From Paenibacillus sp. Soil522 (GTDB taxonomy: Bacteria; Bacillota; Bacilli; Paenibacillales; Paenibacillaceae), in the NCBI RefSeq assembly GCF_001428245.1, contig NZ_LMRV01000036.1, forward strand, positions 1 to 64,000: a stretch of 64,000 nt of DNA, written 5' to 3'. Position numbers and translations under genes: made by a program. Below the pieces are notes generated by a model, which was not told the origin of the DNA, searched no databases, and saw nothing but the letters and a program-made list of their open reading frames with translations. Of this stretch, positions 26,442-35,562 are shown piece by piece. Positions within the stretch are counted from its first letter, which is position 1; every line of letters begins with the position of its first letter.

Positions 26442-27964
26442 TTTTTTTCCAACTCCATTTTTTGTTTGGCGTATTCTTGCCGCTTTCGCATCACCTGCCA
26501 AGGGGCTCTGACCAATACGTCCTCTAATCCGAAAAAATTGACCGGGGCGAGCGGCGTCAAATAAGGAACGCCGAAGGAGCGCAGATTTACCAGATGGATC
26601 AATATGGCGATCATGGAGGCACCGATGCCGTACAACCCGAAGGTTCCGGCAGAAATTATCAATGGAAAGCGCAAAATGCTGATAGCCTGACTCATCTCCG
26701 GGTGCGGGATCAGAAAGGATGCGATCCCCGTCAAGGATACGATGATAATAATGGGGGCGGATATAATCCCTGCCTGAACAGCTGCTTGTCCGATAACAAG
26801 CGCCCCGACGATGCTGATCGTCTGCCCTACCGGACGAGGAAGACGAACCCCCGCCTCTCGCAGCGCTTCAAAGGTAACCTCCATAATCAGCGTCTCCATA
26901 AGTGCCGGAAACGGAACGATTTCCCGCGCCGCTGCAAGGCTTAAAGCCAAGCTGGTGGGGAGCATTTCCTGATGAAAAGTCGTAACTGCAACGTAGATAG
27001 CTGGCAGGGCTATCGACAAAAAGGCAAACAAATACCGCAGCCATCGGAGCATCGTTGCGAAAATAAATTTCATATAGTAGTCCTCGGCCGTTTGAAACCC
27101 GTACCAGATCGTGATGGGTGCGATTAGAGCCATCGGAGATCCGTCAATTAAGACAACGACCTTGCCTTCAATCAGAGAAGCCGTTACCGAATCGGGCCGC
27201 TGGGTCGATTGAATGAGCGGAAACGGCGAATAGGGATGATCGCTGATCATTTCTTCGATATACCCCGATTCCAAAATGCTATCCATATCGATTCCTAAGA
27301 TACGCTTCCTTATTTCATCAATCACAGCCTGAGGCGCCATATTACCGATATAAACGATCGCTACATCGGTTTGGGAGACCGTTCCTATGCTTATCCTCTC
27401 TATCTTAAGCTGCGGCGAGCAGATTCGTTGGCGTATTAAGGCCATATTGATACCGAGTGTCTCGATAAAGCCGAGCCGGGGACCGCGGATGACCGCCTCC
27501 ATATTTGGTTCCTGCAGCTCACGGTGCAACGAATTTTGTACACTGATAGAGATTGCCTGCCTTGAAGATTCAATGAATAGAATGACTTCTCCCTTGACGA
27601 TCCGCTGAATGAGTTCATTCTGTTTTTCTACTATTTGCGTTTTGCCAATAGGAACCAATCCCGTATTCAACTGCTCAACAAGCTGAGAAGGGTCATCAGC
27701 GCTGGCAGAGTCCGATGCCAGGAGCGGTCTCAATATACCTTCTTCCAGCTGTGTGGCGTCAACTATTACGTCCAGGTAGACCAGCATGCAGGGGAAGGAG
27801 TCGAATAAATTGAACTTTTTCACGACCAGATCTGAACAATTCAAAAAAATTTGCTCTAGGGCTGTTTCATTTTCATTCAAATTGTCGAATAGTTCTGCAT
27901 TTATTGTCGTATCAGACTCCAATATTATTTTCTCTAGCTTAAATCTTCCTTTTTTTCGTTCCAC
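26438..27964 (-). CDS. Spore germinant receptor A subunit (GerAA-like)
   Basis: 508 residues. There is a large cytoplasmic N-terminal region, then about five membrane helices from about residue 285 (WLRYLFAFLSIALPAIYVAV), and a cytoplasmic tail ending RKRQEYAKQKMELEKK. Family landmarks are EGKVVVLIDGSPMALIAP and EALREAGVRLPRPVGQTISI. Known A subunits form a pentameric ion channel in the spore inner membrane. The GTG start has AGGTGA seven bases before it. It is the first gene of the operon AA-AC-AB. Confidence 0.93.
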   Translation of the reverse strand: MERKKGRFKLEKIILESDTTINAELFDNLNENETALEQIFLNCSDLVVKKFNLFDSFPCMLVYLDVIVDATQLEEGILRPLLASDSASADDPSQLVEQLNTGLVPIGKTQIVEKQNELIQRIVKGEVILFIESSRQAISISVQNSLHRELQEPNMEAVIRGPRLGFIETLGINMALIRQRICSPQLKIERISIGTVSQTDVAIVYIGNMAPQAVIDEIRKRILGIDMDSILESGYIEEMISDHPYSPFPLIQSTQRPDSVTASLIEGKVVVLIDGSPMALIAPITIWYGFQTAEDYYMKFIFATMLRWLRYLFAFLSIALPAIYVAVTTFHQEMLPTSLALSLAAAREIVPFPALMETLIMEVTFEALREAGVRLPRPVGQTISIVGALVIGQAAVQAGIISAPIIIIVSLTGIASFLIPHPEMSQAISILRFPLIISAGTFGLYGIGASMIAILIHLVNLRSFGVPYLTPLAPVNFFGLEDVLVRAPWQVMRKRQEYAKQKMELEKK

Positions 27965-28096
27965 ATGGCATCACCTGCCTCAGTTTGTTCAATCGGATAT
28001 AGTTTATGGCTAATTGACTAAAGATTACCTCGAATAAGATTCCCTGATATTACCGTTTTATTCGAATTAACGTTATTCTCGGTTGCCAGAAAAAAG

Positions 28097-28126
28097 TTAA
28101 AAAATAAACCTCCGGCTATGGAGGTT
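28097..28126 (-). terminator. Terminator downstream of MFS gene
   Basis: Arms AACCTCC and GGAGGTT are followed on the minus strand by TTATTTTTT. It lies 200 bases beyond the MFS stop and upstream of gerAA, isolating the ger operon. Confidence 0.7.
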
Positions 28127-28214
28127 ATCAAAGAAGTATATTTCGCAAGCTGCCAAAGGCATACTGATTACATATGGAATGAAAATCGTGTAAGTAAAAG
28201 AGGGATTGCTAGAG

Positions 28215-28295
28215 ATGTTTTGGAGGGGAATAGCGTTTTTGCTAATCGCAGCTTTGTCGGGTTGGGTTCTCTATGTTGCCGTATCAACGGGATAA
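28215..28295 (+). CDS. Possible 26-residue hydrophobic microprotein
   Basis: An ATG reads MFWRGIAFLLIAALSGWVLY then VAVSTG and stop. It would be a single membrane helix with one positive charge at the N-terminus. AGAGGG lies ten bases upstream as a mediocre ribosome site. It is alone on the plus strand, 29 bases from the converging MFS gene stop. I do not recognise it; a chance frame is possible. Confidence 0.3.
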   Translation: MFWRGIAFLLIAALSGWVLYVAVSTG

Positions 28296-28323
28296 GCAGA
28301 TGCCTAACAAGGAATCGGCTTCT

Positions 28324-29580
28324 TTACTTATTCCCCTTAAGCACCATAGGGCCGATTACGAGCGCCATGAAAAGCAGCGTTGCCCCCGTAAACATGGATA
28401 TGCCGTAGCTCTGCACCCAATACGGACTATCCTCGACGCGTTTGTAAATCCAACCGCCCAACAATGGACCGATAAACCCTGTAATTCCAGTCAACGCGGA
28501 AAAAACGGCGATATACATGGGACGCTCCGACTTCGGCGTATCGCCAATAATAAAGTTAAACGCAAGCAGGTTGTAGCCCCCAATACCTATGCCGAGCACG
28601 ATATGTACCGCGATCAGTACGAGAATGGCAGGCAGCAGCTCCATCCCCGCCCACAGCAAGCATGAAATAGCGATGATCGGAAGCGCCCATCTAAGCAGCG
28701 TACGTGTCGCATATTTGCTGTTCAAATTGCCCCAGTAATAGTAGCTGAACATCATCACTATCATTTGTACGGTTGTTATAACGGTAACCCATGTATAGTT
28801 CAGGTTCACAATATCAAGCATGACGTATGAAAAGAGCGGTACAGCAATATTTTGGATCAAAATAAAGGTCGCGAGAAACAGCGTTGCCAGCATATAGATG
28901 CGGTCGCGGAGCGGCTTTTGGAGCATTTTCCACTTTGAGGTTTCAGTGGATCGCGCAAGCGGCAGATTAGGGTAACGATACAGCTCAATGCCGTTCCATA
29001 CAGTCGCCACCGCGCAAATGATATATAACACGATAAAGCCGGTGGCTTCCGGCAGCCGATTCAAAATTTGACCGCCAATGAGCAAGCATAGACTGGCGAC
29101 CGCCCAATGTATCGTATTCCGTATGCCAAAATAACGGCCGCGAACTTGAGCAGGCACCATATCTGCCACCAAAGAGGTCCAGAGCATGCCTGCAGACTGC
29201 GCGCAAATAAACGATATCGTAAACAGCACAATATAGGTCGGTACCCAATAGATTTCCGGCACCCAAAACGGAATTAGCCCTGTTGCCGTCCATAATAAGC
29301 GATGGATAAAACTGAATACCATGACATACAGCCGTCTATTCTCAAACCGGTGCATATAAAATGCGACTATAAGCTGCACCAAGTTGGCAAATGCCGGGAT
29401 TGCAAGCGCAATGCCGATTGCTTCAGATTTGGCCCCTAAATAAAGGAGGTACGCCGTGAGCAGCGGACCTCCAAGTAAATTCCCAATGATAGTCGCGGGA
29501 ATACCTTCCATTACAGCAGTATGCATGCCCCGCCGCTGTGCGGACATTCTCCGTCTAGGCAACAGGATTCCCCTTAACAT
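28324..29580 (-). CDS. MFS transporter
   Basis: 418-residue, 12-helix major facilitator with a short basic N-terminal tail. Helices run from EGIPATIIGNLLGGPLLTAYLLYLG to ISMFTGATLLFMALVIGPMVL, with the inter-helix segments FYMHRFENRRLY and DMVPAQVRGRYFGIRNT. Its start is 20 bases after the aminopeptidase stop on the same strand, so the two are probably co-transcribed. Substrate is unknown; peptide or amino-acid movement would fit the neighbour but is only inference. Confidence 0.83.
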   Translation of the reverse strand: MLRGILLPRRRMSAQRRGMHTAVMEGIPATIIGNLLGGPLLTAYLLYLGAKSEAIGIALAIPAFANLVQLIVAFYMHRFENRRLYVMVFSFIHRLLWTATGLIPFWVPEIYWVPTYIVLFTISFICAQSAGMLWTSLVADMVPAQVRGRYFGIRNTIHWAVASLCLLIGGQILNRLPEATGFIVLYIICAVATVWNGIELYRYPNLPLARSTETSKWKMLQKPLRDRIYMLATLFLATFILIQNIAVPLFSYVMLDIVNLNYTWVTVITTVQMIVMMFSYYYWGNLNSKYATRTLLRWALPIIAISCLLWAGMELLPAILVLIAVHIVLGIGIGGYNLLAFNFIIGDTPKSERPMYIAVFSALTGITGFIGPLLGGWIYKRVEDSPYWVQSYGISMFTGATLLFMALVIGPMVLKGNK

Positions 29581-29600
29581 ATAGATCCTCTCCGCTCTAC

Positions 29601-31124
29601 TTACTCGTGGTGTAATACCAATTCAATCAATGTTCTTACCATAACGCCGGTTGCGCCCTTCGGCTCCCAGCCTCTGCTAGATTCCAGCCATGCTGTTCCG
29701 CCGATATCAAGATGCACCCAAGGCAAATCCTCTGCAAAATGTCCGATGAACAGCCCCCCTGTAATCGTACCAGCATATCTGCCGCCGCTATTTTTCAAAT
29801 CGGCTGCGTCGCTCATGATCTGCTTCTTGTACTCCGGATAGGATGGCAGCTGCCAAATTCTCTCTCCCGCTCGCGCAGATGCCTTTTGTACCAGCTTGAA
29901 AAGCTCTTCATTATTCGTCACCGCGCCCGTTGCTTGCGTGCCAAGTGCAACCGAGACCGCGCCTGTTAGAGTAGCTACGTCAACCAAACGTGTCGCACCC
30001 CTAGTAATCGCGGTCGTCAAGCCGTCCGCCAGCACCAATCTTCCCTCCGCATCGGTATTTACGATCTCAACCGTATGACCGCTCATCATGCGCAGCACAT
30101 CTCCAGGCTTAAGCGCACGGTCAGAGGGCATATTCTCAGCTGTCGGAATGACTGCAATAACATTGATCGCAGGCTTCAGCTCTCCGATAACGCGAATGGC
30201 TCCGAGAACTGCAGCCGCTCCGCCCATATCCGAGATCATTTCCTGCATCCCTTCCGCACGTTTCAAGGAAATGCCGCCTGTATCAAACGTAATGCCTTTG
30301 CCGATCAGTCCCCAAGCTTCTTCGGAATCCGGATTGCCTTTATAGTGAATAACGATCATACGCGGCGGATTTATGCTGCCTTGGCCGACGCCAAGCAAGC
30401 CGCCCATCCGCTGTTCTGCCGCGCTCCACTCGTCAATGACTTCAATTTCCAAATCAAGCTCCCGCGCCATCTCCTCCGCATGATACGCCAGACGCTCCGG
30501 AGTAAGATCATTGCCGGGCAAATTAGTCAAATCGCGAGCTAAGGCGACCCCTTCAACGTATAGCTTCCCTTTTGCTATCCCCTGCTCCCATAGTGCGGCG
30601 TCTTCTGCCGTTACAGCCGTTCCCTGCTGTACAAAAGCAACCTCCTTCAGCGTGAAACGCTCATTCGGCTCGCGCTTCAGCGGCTGGCGTACATGAAGCG
30701 CCAGAAGCAGGCCCTCTGTAAGCGCCTGAGCCGCGTGCTCGGCTCCAAGCTCAGCCTCCTGGCCCTCCAGCAAAGCTGAAGGCAGCAGCACTTGAACGGT
30801 CTCGGCATGCAGTTTTTTTAAAGCTTTGGCTGCAGCTGCCGCAGCCAGGCGCAGGCTCGTCGCCCCGCCTTCTTGCTCTAGTCCGACGAAAACGACATGT
30901 GCTGCCGGATAAAGTCCCAATGTCGATAAAATTTCGGTTTGCTCCGGTTCAGCTTTAAATAATCCTTTGGCGTATAGCCCTCTAAGCGCATCATCGATTT
31001 GTGGCTGCATGATCGGACCCGCTGTTTCTCCCGGAATGAGTTCTTTTTTGCTAACAAAACGAATGACTGCATCCGCAACCGATTGATCTGTACCTCTAAC
31101 CCCGTATGTAAATTGAACGTTCAT
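29601..31124 (-). CDS. pepA: Leucyl aminopeptidase, M17 family
   Basis: 507-residue cytoplasmic two-metal aminopeptidase that removes N-terminal residues from peptides. The ATG at 31124 follows GGGGGAT; the open frame continues to 31244 without support. The M17 signature is VEIVNTDAEGRLVLADGL. The metal and catalytic Lys region is GLIGKGITFDTGGISLK, and SDMGGAAAVLGA follows. The C-terminal GWEPKGATGVMVRTL is also typical. It is upstream of an MFS gene. Confidence 0.95.
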   Translation of the reverse strand: MNVQFTYGVRGTDQSVADAVIRFVSKKELIPGETAGPIMQPQIDDALRGLYAKGLFKAEPEQTEILSTLGLYPAAHVVFVGLEQEGGATSLRLAAAAAAKALKKLHAETVQVLLPSALLEGQEAELGAEHAAQALTEGLLLALHVRQPLKREPNERFTLKEVAFVQQGTAVTAEDAALWEQGIAKGKLYVEGVALARDLTNLPGNDLTPERLAYHAEEMARELDLEIEVIDEWSAAEQRMGGLLGVGQGSINPPRMIVIHYKGNPDSEEAWGLIGKGITFDTGGISLKRAEGMQEMISDMGGAAAVLGAIRVIGELKPAINVIAVIPTAENMPSDRALKPGDVLRMMSGHTVEIVNTDAEGRLVLADGLTTAITRGATRLVDVATLTGAVSVALGTQATGAVTNNEELFKLVQKASARAGERIWQLPSYPEYKKQIMSDAADLKNSGGRYAGTITGGLFIGHFAEDLPWVHLDIGGTAWLESSRGWEPKGATGVMVRTLIELVLHHE

Positions 31125-31244
31125 TTGTAATCCCCCGCTCTCGTCATGAATAAACCAGTATATGAATCGATCATATTCGAAAATGATCAACAAGTTTTTC
31201 AAACTCATTATATCGAACGTCCTTCGACTTTTCCACGTTAACAT

Positions 31245-31285
31245 TTAAAAAAGCGAAAAGCTCCCCTCCCAATAGGGAGAAGAGC
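31245..31285 (-). terminator. Terminator of sensor kinase gene
   Basis: Arms GCTC-CTCCC and GGGAG-GAGC are followed on the minus strand by TTTTCGCTTTTTT, a few bases past the kinase stop. Confidence 0.8.
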
Positions 31286-31291
31286 GTTCCG

Positions 31292-32668
31292 TCATTCTGC
31301 TAACGGCAATGTAATGATAAATTCGGTTCCGATACCTGCTTTGCTGTCGACTCGAATCGTTCCGCTATGATTGCGGATGATCCGGTAGCTCACCGATAAA
31401 CCAAGTCCCGTACCCGACTGCTTTGTTGTAAAAAAAGGATCGAACAGCCGGCTCATCGTCGACTTATCCATACCTTTGCCGTTATCCTTAATTATAATTT
31501 CGGCAAATTGGCCATTGCTGCGCGTTATAATATCAATTAGACCTCTTCGTTCGCTTTGCACCTCTTCAACGGCATCAAGCGAATTTTTAATAATATTCAA
31601 TATGACCTGCTTCACCTGCTTCACATCGATCGAAACGAGATGCTCTGAGCAATAGCATTCCGCTTTGATCTCGCAATTCCGCATCAATGCTTCGCTTTCC
31701 GTTAGAAGCACGACTTCCTTTATCAAATGATCGATAGAGACCAATTGCTTCATCGGTGCAGATGGCTTAGACGAGTTTAGAAATTCATAAATGATATCGT
31801 TGGCTCTGTCAATTTCCGTCAAAATAATACGTGCGTACTCTTCCTTGCCTACTTCCAGCAAATAAGGCCGAAGCAGCTGAATAAAGCCGCGAATGCTCGT
31901 TAAGGGGTTGCGAATTTCATGAGCAATGGCAGCAGCAATTTTTCCAAGCATCGCAAGCTTATCATTTTGCAATGCCGTCTGTTCAATTTGCTTATATTCC
32001 GATACGTCTTTGACGCTAATTAAAAAATCTCCGTCTAATTGATCACCGTATGTAACCGTAACTAATAGATGTTTGCCATCTTTGTGTTGGAATTCATAAT
32101 AGCGACTATGCATAAGAAACATTTCTTTGTAAAGCCGTAGAATGGTTCTCTTTGTGCTGATTGTGAGCTGCCGGTGCCTTAATATTTCTTTTATTGTACA
32201 ACCAATTAATGTTTTTCGGGGAATGTCCAACAATTTAGCCATTTGCACGTTAATAAACGACAAAATTCCGTCGCTGTCAAATAATGCGATTCCGCTGTCC
32301 ATGTGCTGCAATACGTTTTCGTATTTATTTTTGACCATTTCAAAAGAACGGTTCGAACGGAACAGCATCTCACGCATTTCAGTGAATTTCTGTTCGGTTG
32401 TTCGTTCAGGCTGCAATCGAAAACGGCAGGCTACCATGATTTCCATTAAGAAAACGAAGGAGCGATTGTATAATCGTACAGCCTCCTCCGAATCGACATT
32501 TGCGGCTAAAGACTGAATGCACTCCTCATGTACGGCAATGATTTCTTCTGGATTTATTCCGTAAAGCTCCTTGCCCAGTTCGTTGGCATGAAATAGTGAT
32601 ACTTCCTTACCACTACGTATGTACTCGGCAAGCGCCGGGAAATAGCGCTTTCGAATGGCCTGCATCAT
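31292..32668 (-). CDS. Sensor histidine kinase, RsbU_N-like plus PAS
   Basis: 458 residues, soluble. The start is the ATGATG at 32668 after GGGGAGGAG. A longer frame to 32722 begins within the promoter -10 box and cannot be used. The N-terminal helical domain (residues about 1-85, with INPEEIIAVHEECIQSLA) resembles the RsbU N-terminal, RsbT-binding domain. A PAS domain follows (about 120-230). The HisKA phosphorylated His is in AAIAHEIRNPLTSIRGF, and the ATPase domain has QVILNIIKNSLDAV, KDNGKGMD and SGTGLGLSVS. It is probably another phosphorelay kinase; no partner regulator is adjacent. Confidence 0.87.
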   Translation of the reverse strand: MMQAIRKRYFPALAEYIRSGKEVSLFHANELGKELYGINPEEIIAVHEECIQSLAANVDSEEAVRLYNRSFVFLMEIMVACRFRLQPERTTEQKFTEMREMLFRSNRSFEMVKNKYENVLQHMDSGIALFDSDGILSFINVQMAKLLDIPRKTLIGCTIKEILRHRQLTISTKRTILRLYKEMFLMHSRYYEFQHKDGKHLLVTVTYGDQLDGDFLISVKDVSEYKQIEQTALQNDKLAMLGKIAAAIAHEIRNPLTSIRGFIQLLRPYLLEVGKEEYARIILTEIDRANDIIYEFLNSSKPSAPMKQLVSIDHLIKEVVLLTESEALMRNCEIKAECYCSEHLVSIDVKQVKQVILNIIKNSLDAVEEVQSERRGLIDIITRSNGQFAEIIIKDNGKGMDKSTMSRLFDPFFTTKQSGTGLGLSVSYRIIRNHSGTIRVDSKAGIGTEFIITLPLAE

Positions 32669-32717
32669 GTACTCCTCCCCGGCAACGTCTATAAGATAGC
32701 GGTTACAGTTAATACTA

Positions 32718-32747
32718 ATCATAGGGCGAGTTTACAATCGCTGTCAA
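32718..32747 (-). promoter_or_regulatory. Sigma-A promoter of sensor kinase
   Basis: TTGACA (32747-32742), 18-base spacer, TATGAT (32723-32718). Transcription starts near 32711, giving a leader of about 45 bases before the chosen ATG. Confidence 0.7.
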
Positions 32748-32870
32748 TCGGAAATCCTGTCGAATTTTGTGCAGCCAGTGGGAAAATAGTCATGCCTATA
32801 GCCAATTAAGACTCTAATCCCCGCTTGTCTATTTGCCCACTTTTTTGCTTGCAAAGCTTACATAGCAGCA

Positions 32871-34184
32871 TTAGTCGTCATTGCTTTGCTCATTTCTGTC
32901 ATCTTGTTTATCTTTATCCTGCTTCGTACCTGCTCTCTTATCATCGCTGTTTTTGTCGTCCCGGCCATTATTTTCCTGTCCGCTTCGATCATCATTTTCG
33001 TTATCGTCACGGTCATTGTTGCTGTTGTCACTTCGATCATGGTTATCGTCCTTGCCATCATCGTTATTTGAACGTTGCCGATCGCTGTCCCTTTGATTAT
33101 CCTTATTTTTGTTATTCTTATTTTCGTCATTTGACTCATTGGGAGAGCTTGGCTTATGCCATTTTCCCGGAGTTAATGTCGGAAGAATCGTCCATTCTCT
33201 ATTTTTCCACGGCTTATCAGTCTCCAGCACTTTATCCACTCCGTTACTAACAGGCTTCTCTGGCTTCTCTGCTTTTACCGGCTTATTGATTTTCGGAGTA
33301 GCTGACGGCTTAGACGCATTCGGCTTTTTATTAGCCTTTTGCTGCTTGGCCTTCTCCTCTTGCTCGCGTGCCACAAGCTCCTTCAGCTTCTTCTTGCTCG
33401 TATCCTCCGCATTGTCTACGATCGTCTTCACACCGCCAAGAGGCTCCGTTACTTTATCAATAGACTGCTGCTTCAGCTGCTCTATTTCGAGCTTATAGCC
33501 TTCGTCTTTTGCCATCAAATATACAGCCATCTTGCCTGAGGAGATGCCGTTCGCGGCCGCTTCCTCACGCACCTCATTCGGTACCGATAACGTTGTAATA
33601 TTCGCGCTGGCCGCCTCCGCTGCAAGCTGAGTTAATACTCCCCGAAGCTTCTGATCGACTTTTCTCGTCAAAATATTCTCAAAATCGATTTTAAGTGCGG
33701 AATTGTCGTCAACCAGCACGCTGGCAATAAATATATCCTTGTTCGGAGTGTCGAGGTAATGTGAGCCTTTAGCCCTCTCCAAAATAGAAGCGGCTATCGT
33801 CTCTACATTTACTCCTTTGTAATCGAGTCCTTTAATAATGAGCTCTCCGTCCTCGTTTAAGGCGCGCAGCTCGCGCACCTTCTCGTTCTCGTCTACGCCC
33901 AGCTCCACGCTCGGATTAATATCCATGCTCACATAGGCGACAACTGGATGCGCATCGCGCAGCATGAAGAACAGGAACGGAACGAACAGAAGCAGAACAA
34001 TAGCTGCAGCGCTGCTATACCTATAATAAGGCTTAAACGTCCGAGGCTTCTTAAACTCCTCTTCAAACGTAATTTCTTCACCAATTTGCGGCTTCCCTTG
34101 AATAGGAGCCTGCATAAATTGTCCGTCTGCCGTCATTACAACTGCATGCTGCTTATGAATGCTCATTACGACTCCACGTTTCAT
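32871..34184 (-). CDS. rsgI: Anti-sigma-I factor RsgI family protein
   Basis: 437 residues. The N-terminal cytoplasmic RsgI domain (MKRGVVMSIHKQHAVVMTAD) binds and holds sigma-I. A single membrane helix spans about 58-76. The outside part has the conserved VVAYVSMDINPSVELGVDEN block, a helical segment, and a long Pro/Lys then Asp/Asn/Lys-rich tail from about 285 to the end that looks unstructured. Clostridial RsgI proteins carry carbohydrate-binding domains there; none is seen here, so the signal sensed is unknown. The ATG overlaps the sigI stop by four bases. Confidence 0.93.
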   Translation of the reverse strand: MKRGVVMSIHKQHAVVMTADGQFMQAPIQGKPQIGEEITFEEEFKKPRTFKPYYRYSSAAAIVLLLFVPFLFFMLRDAHPVVAYVSMDINPSVELGVDENEKVRELRALNEDGELIIKGLDYKGVNVETIAASILERAKGSHYLDTPNKDIFIASVLVDDNSALKIDFENILTRKVDQKLRGVLTQLAAEAASANITTLSVPNEVREEAAANGISSGKMAVYLMAKDEGYKLEIEQLKQQSIDKVTEPLGGVKTIVDNAEDTSKKKLKELVAREQEEKAKQQKANKKPNASKPSATPKINKPVKAEKPEKPVSNGVDKVLETDKPWKNREWTILPTLTPGKWHKPSSPNESNDENKNNKNKDNQRDSDRQRSNNDDGKDDNHDRSDNSNNDRDDNENDDRSGQENNGRDDKNSDDKRAGTKQDKDKQDDRNEQSNDD

Positions 34185-35005
34185 TTGCCTGCCTCCTTAT
34201 TCTTCTCTAAATGGTCACCGGCTATATTTAAATAGTCGTGCATGAATGGGTATATACCTGAAATAACGAGAGCGATAGCGATAATATATTTCCGGTTCCG
34301 CTCTATCGTTTTGCGGGAAACGCCGCACATGGCAGTTAACTCTTTTACAGCAAGCTTATTCGTTTGCCTTAATGAGTCTAACAATTCCGATTCGCTAACG
34401 AGAGTTTGCGCAATTCCGATCAACAGCTTTCTGGAATCCGCATGCTTGGGCGACTGCTCGACCAGCTCTGCAAAAGTGATGCCGAATCGCCCAAGCTCCT
34501 GATTAAGCTCGCTGATTTCGTGACGTCTCTCATCTTCGGTCCGTTTTATTTCAAAGGCAGTAATCGCTTGACTTGTCTCGATGGAATTATAATGCGGCTG
34601 TTCCTCATCCTCTGAATCGAACATGCTGTAAGGTACGACCTGCGAATGCCTTTGCTCTTTTCGGACATAGTCAATAAGCCGACGGCGAATGACGGTTTCA
34701 GAAAATCCGATGAATGATTTCCCAGCATGACTGGAGAACTGATTGATCGCTTCGTTAAAAGCCAACAGTGCCACACTGAATTCATCATCCCGATTCGAAT
34801 CTATATACCGTTTGCAAAATCGACTTGTTACTTTCATTATATAAGGTTTGTAGTCTGCTATGAACTGCTCGCGAAGCTGCTCGTCGCCTTGACGAATTCG
34901 AGCAACCCATTGTTCGGGAGTGAGCTTCTGCCCATCCTCCGCAGCTTCGGCAGAAACAGATTTCCGCAGAAAGCGTTTGAACAATACAAGTAACAACCGC
35001 TCCAC
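34181..35005 (-). CDS. sigI: RNA polymerase sigma-I factor
   Basis: About 274 residues. It has a sigma-70 region 2 (DEFSVALLAFNEAINQFSSHAGKSFIGF, then FSETVIRRRLIDYVRKE) and a C-terminal helix-turn-helix (LAVKELTAMCGVSRKTIERN, then RKYIIAI), the pattern of SigI heat and cell-wall-stress factors. It is coupled to rsgI downstream, which is diagnostic. The start is uncertain: a GTG at 35005 has a poor ribosome site, while TTG codons a few residues on lie behind GGTGGAG. Confidence 0.93.
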   Translation of the reverse strand: MERLLLVLFKRFLRKSVSAEAAEDGQKLTPEQWVARIRQGDEQLREQFIADYKPYIMKVTSRFCKRYIDSNRDDEFSVALLAFNEAINQFSSHAGKSFIGFSETVIRRRLIDYVRKEQRHSQVVPYSMFDSEDEEQPHYNSIETSQAITAFEIKRTEDERRHEISELNQELGRFGITFAELVEQSPKHADSRKLLIGIAQTLVSESELLDSLRQTNKLAVKELTAMCGVSRKTIERNRKYIIAIALVISGIYPFMHDYLNIAGDHLEKNKEAGK

Positions 35006-35021
35006 CTCACTATTAGTATGA

Positions 35022-35051
35022 TTCGTTACTGTCTGCCCGGTTTCGGGGGGT
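35022..35051 (-). promoter_or_regulatory. Possible sigma-I dependent autoregulatory promoter
   Basis: On the minus strand ACCCCCC (35051-35045) is followed, about 20 bases on, by AACGAA (35027-35022). The Bacillus sigma-I elements are reported as ACCCCC and CGAA, so this fits autoregulation, though spacing should be checked. Confidence 0.45.
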
Positions 35052-35080
35052 ACATTATGAGAAGATCTTCATTTTCTCAA

Positions 35081-35109
35081 AAAAAGAAAAAGCCTCCGAA
35101 AAGGAGGCT
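35081..35109 (-). terminator. Terminator of zinc-ribbon hypothetical gene
   Basis: Arms AGCCTCC and GGAGGCT are followed on the minus strand by TTTTTCTTTTTTT, about 20 bases past the stop at 35129. Confidence 0.85.
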
Positions 35110-35128
35110 CACCATTCGTGTTAAAATA

Positions 35129-35545
35129 CTAAACGGACGTACGGCGCTGCCTTAGCTTATTCCTTCTGCTGTTTAGCATCCCAAGACGCTTCTTAAGTAC
35201 AAGCTGCCATTCCGTATCCTCAATCTGCTTAGCGAAGCTAAGCAAATCAAGCGCCATATCGATTTGACTGTGGACGACATCCATTGGATCTTCATTTTCA
35301 TGATTAACACAATTTTCAAGCAGCGCCTTGCCTTCCTGCTCCACGTACTCCTGAAAATCAACTTCGGCAGCACAGTCGCCATGCGCATATTCGGCTAATA
35401 TCTCATATTCGTTTTCGATTAAATAATGAATATCTACACGGTGACATACCGGACAAAACATAATAGGCACATTATGGATATGCGTACGGAAATGCTTTAG
35501 CGTACCTTTAGTTCCAATCATACTAGCTCCACAGCAAAAACTCAT
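35129..35545 (-). CDS. Hypothetical protein with Cys-rich N-terminus
   Basis: 138 residues. The N-terminal part has CC near the start and CPVC at about residues 31-34, which together could bind zinc in the manner of YgiT-like fingers. The middle is acidic, and the C-terminal third is a basic helix ending NSRRNKLRQRRTSV. The Shine-Dalgarno AAGGAGGGG precedes the ATG. Function is not recognised. Two near-identical hairpins lie in its leader, and a strong terminator follows, so it is expressed as a single gene. Confidence 0.75.
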   Translation of the reverse strand: MSFCCGASMIGTKGTLKHFRTHIHNVPIMFCPVCHRVDIHYLIENEYEILAEYAHGDCAAEVDFQEYVEQEGKALLENCVNHENEDPMDVVHSQIDMALDLLSFAKQIEDTEWQLVLKKRLGMLNSRRNKLRQRRTSV

Positions 35546-35562
35546 TGACGACCCCTCCTTAA

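Larger units (their letters stand above)
27965..28323. other. Intergenic region between ger operon and MFS gene
   Basis: About 360 bases holding the ger promoter region, a minus-strand terminator hairpin (28097-28126), and a 26-codon plus-strand frame (28215-28295) described separately. Spore-specific sigma-G type elements were looked for upstream of gerAA, but no pair was convincing enough to call. Confidence 0.5.

Noticed and set aside
28118..28408. 96-codon plus-strand frame
   Set aside because: No ribosome site; it begins inside a terminator hairpin and overlaps the MFS gene on the other strand.
32871..33330. Low-complexity Asp/Asn/Lys-coding DNA at the rsgI 3' end, considered as a tandem repeat or CRISPR-like array
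   Set aside because: No regular unit or spacing; it is in frame with rsgI and codes for a disordered tail.
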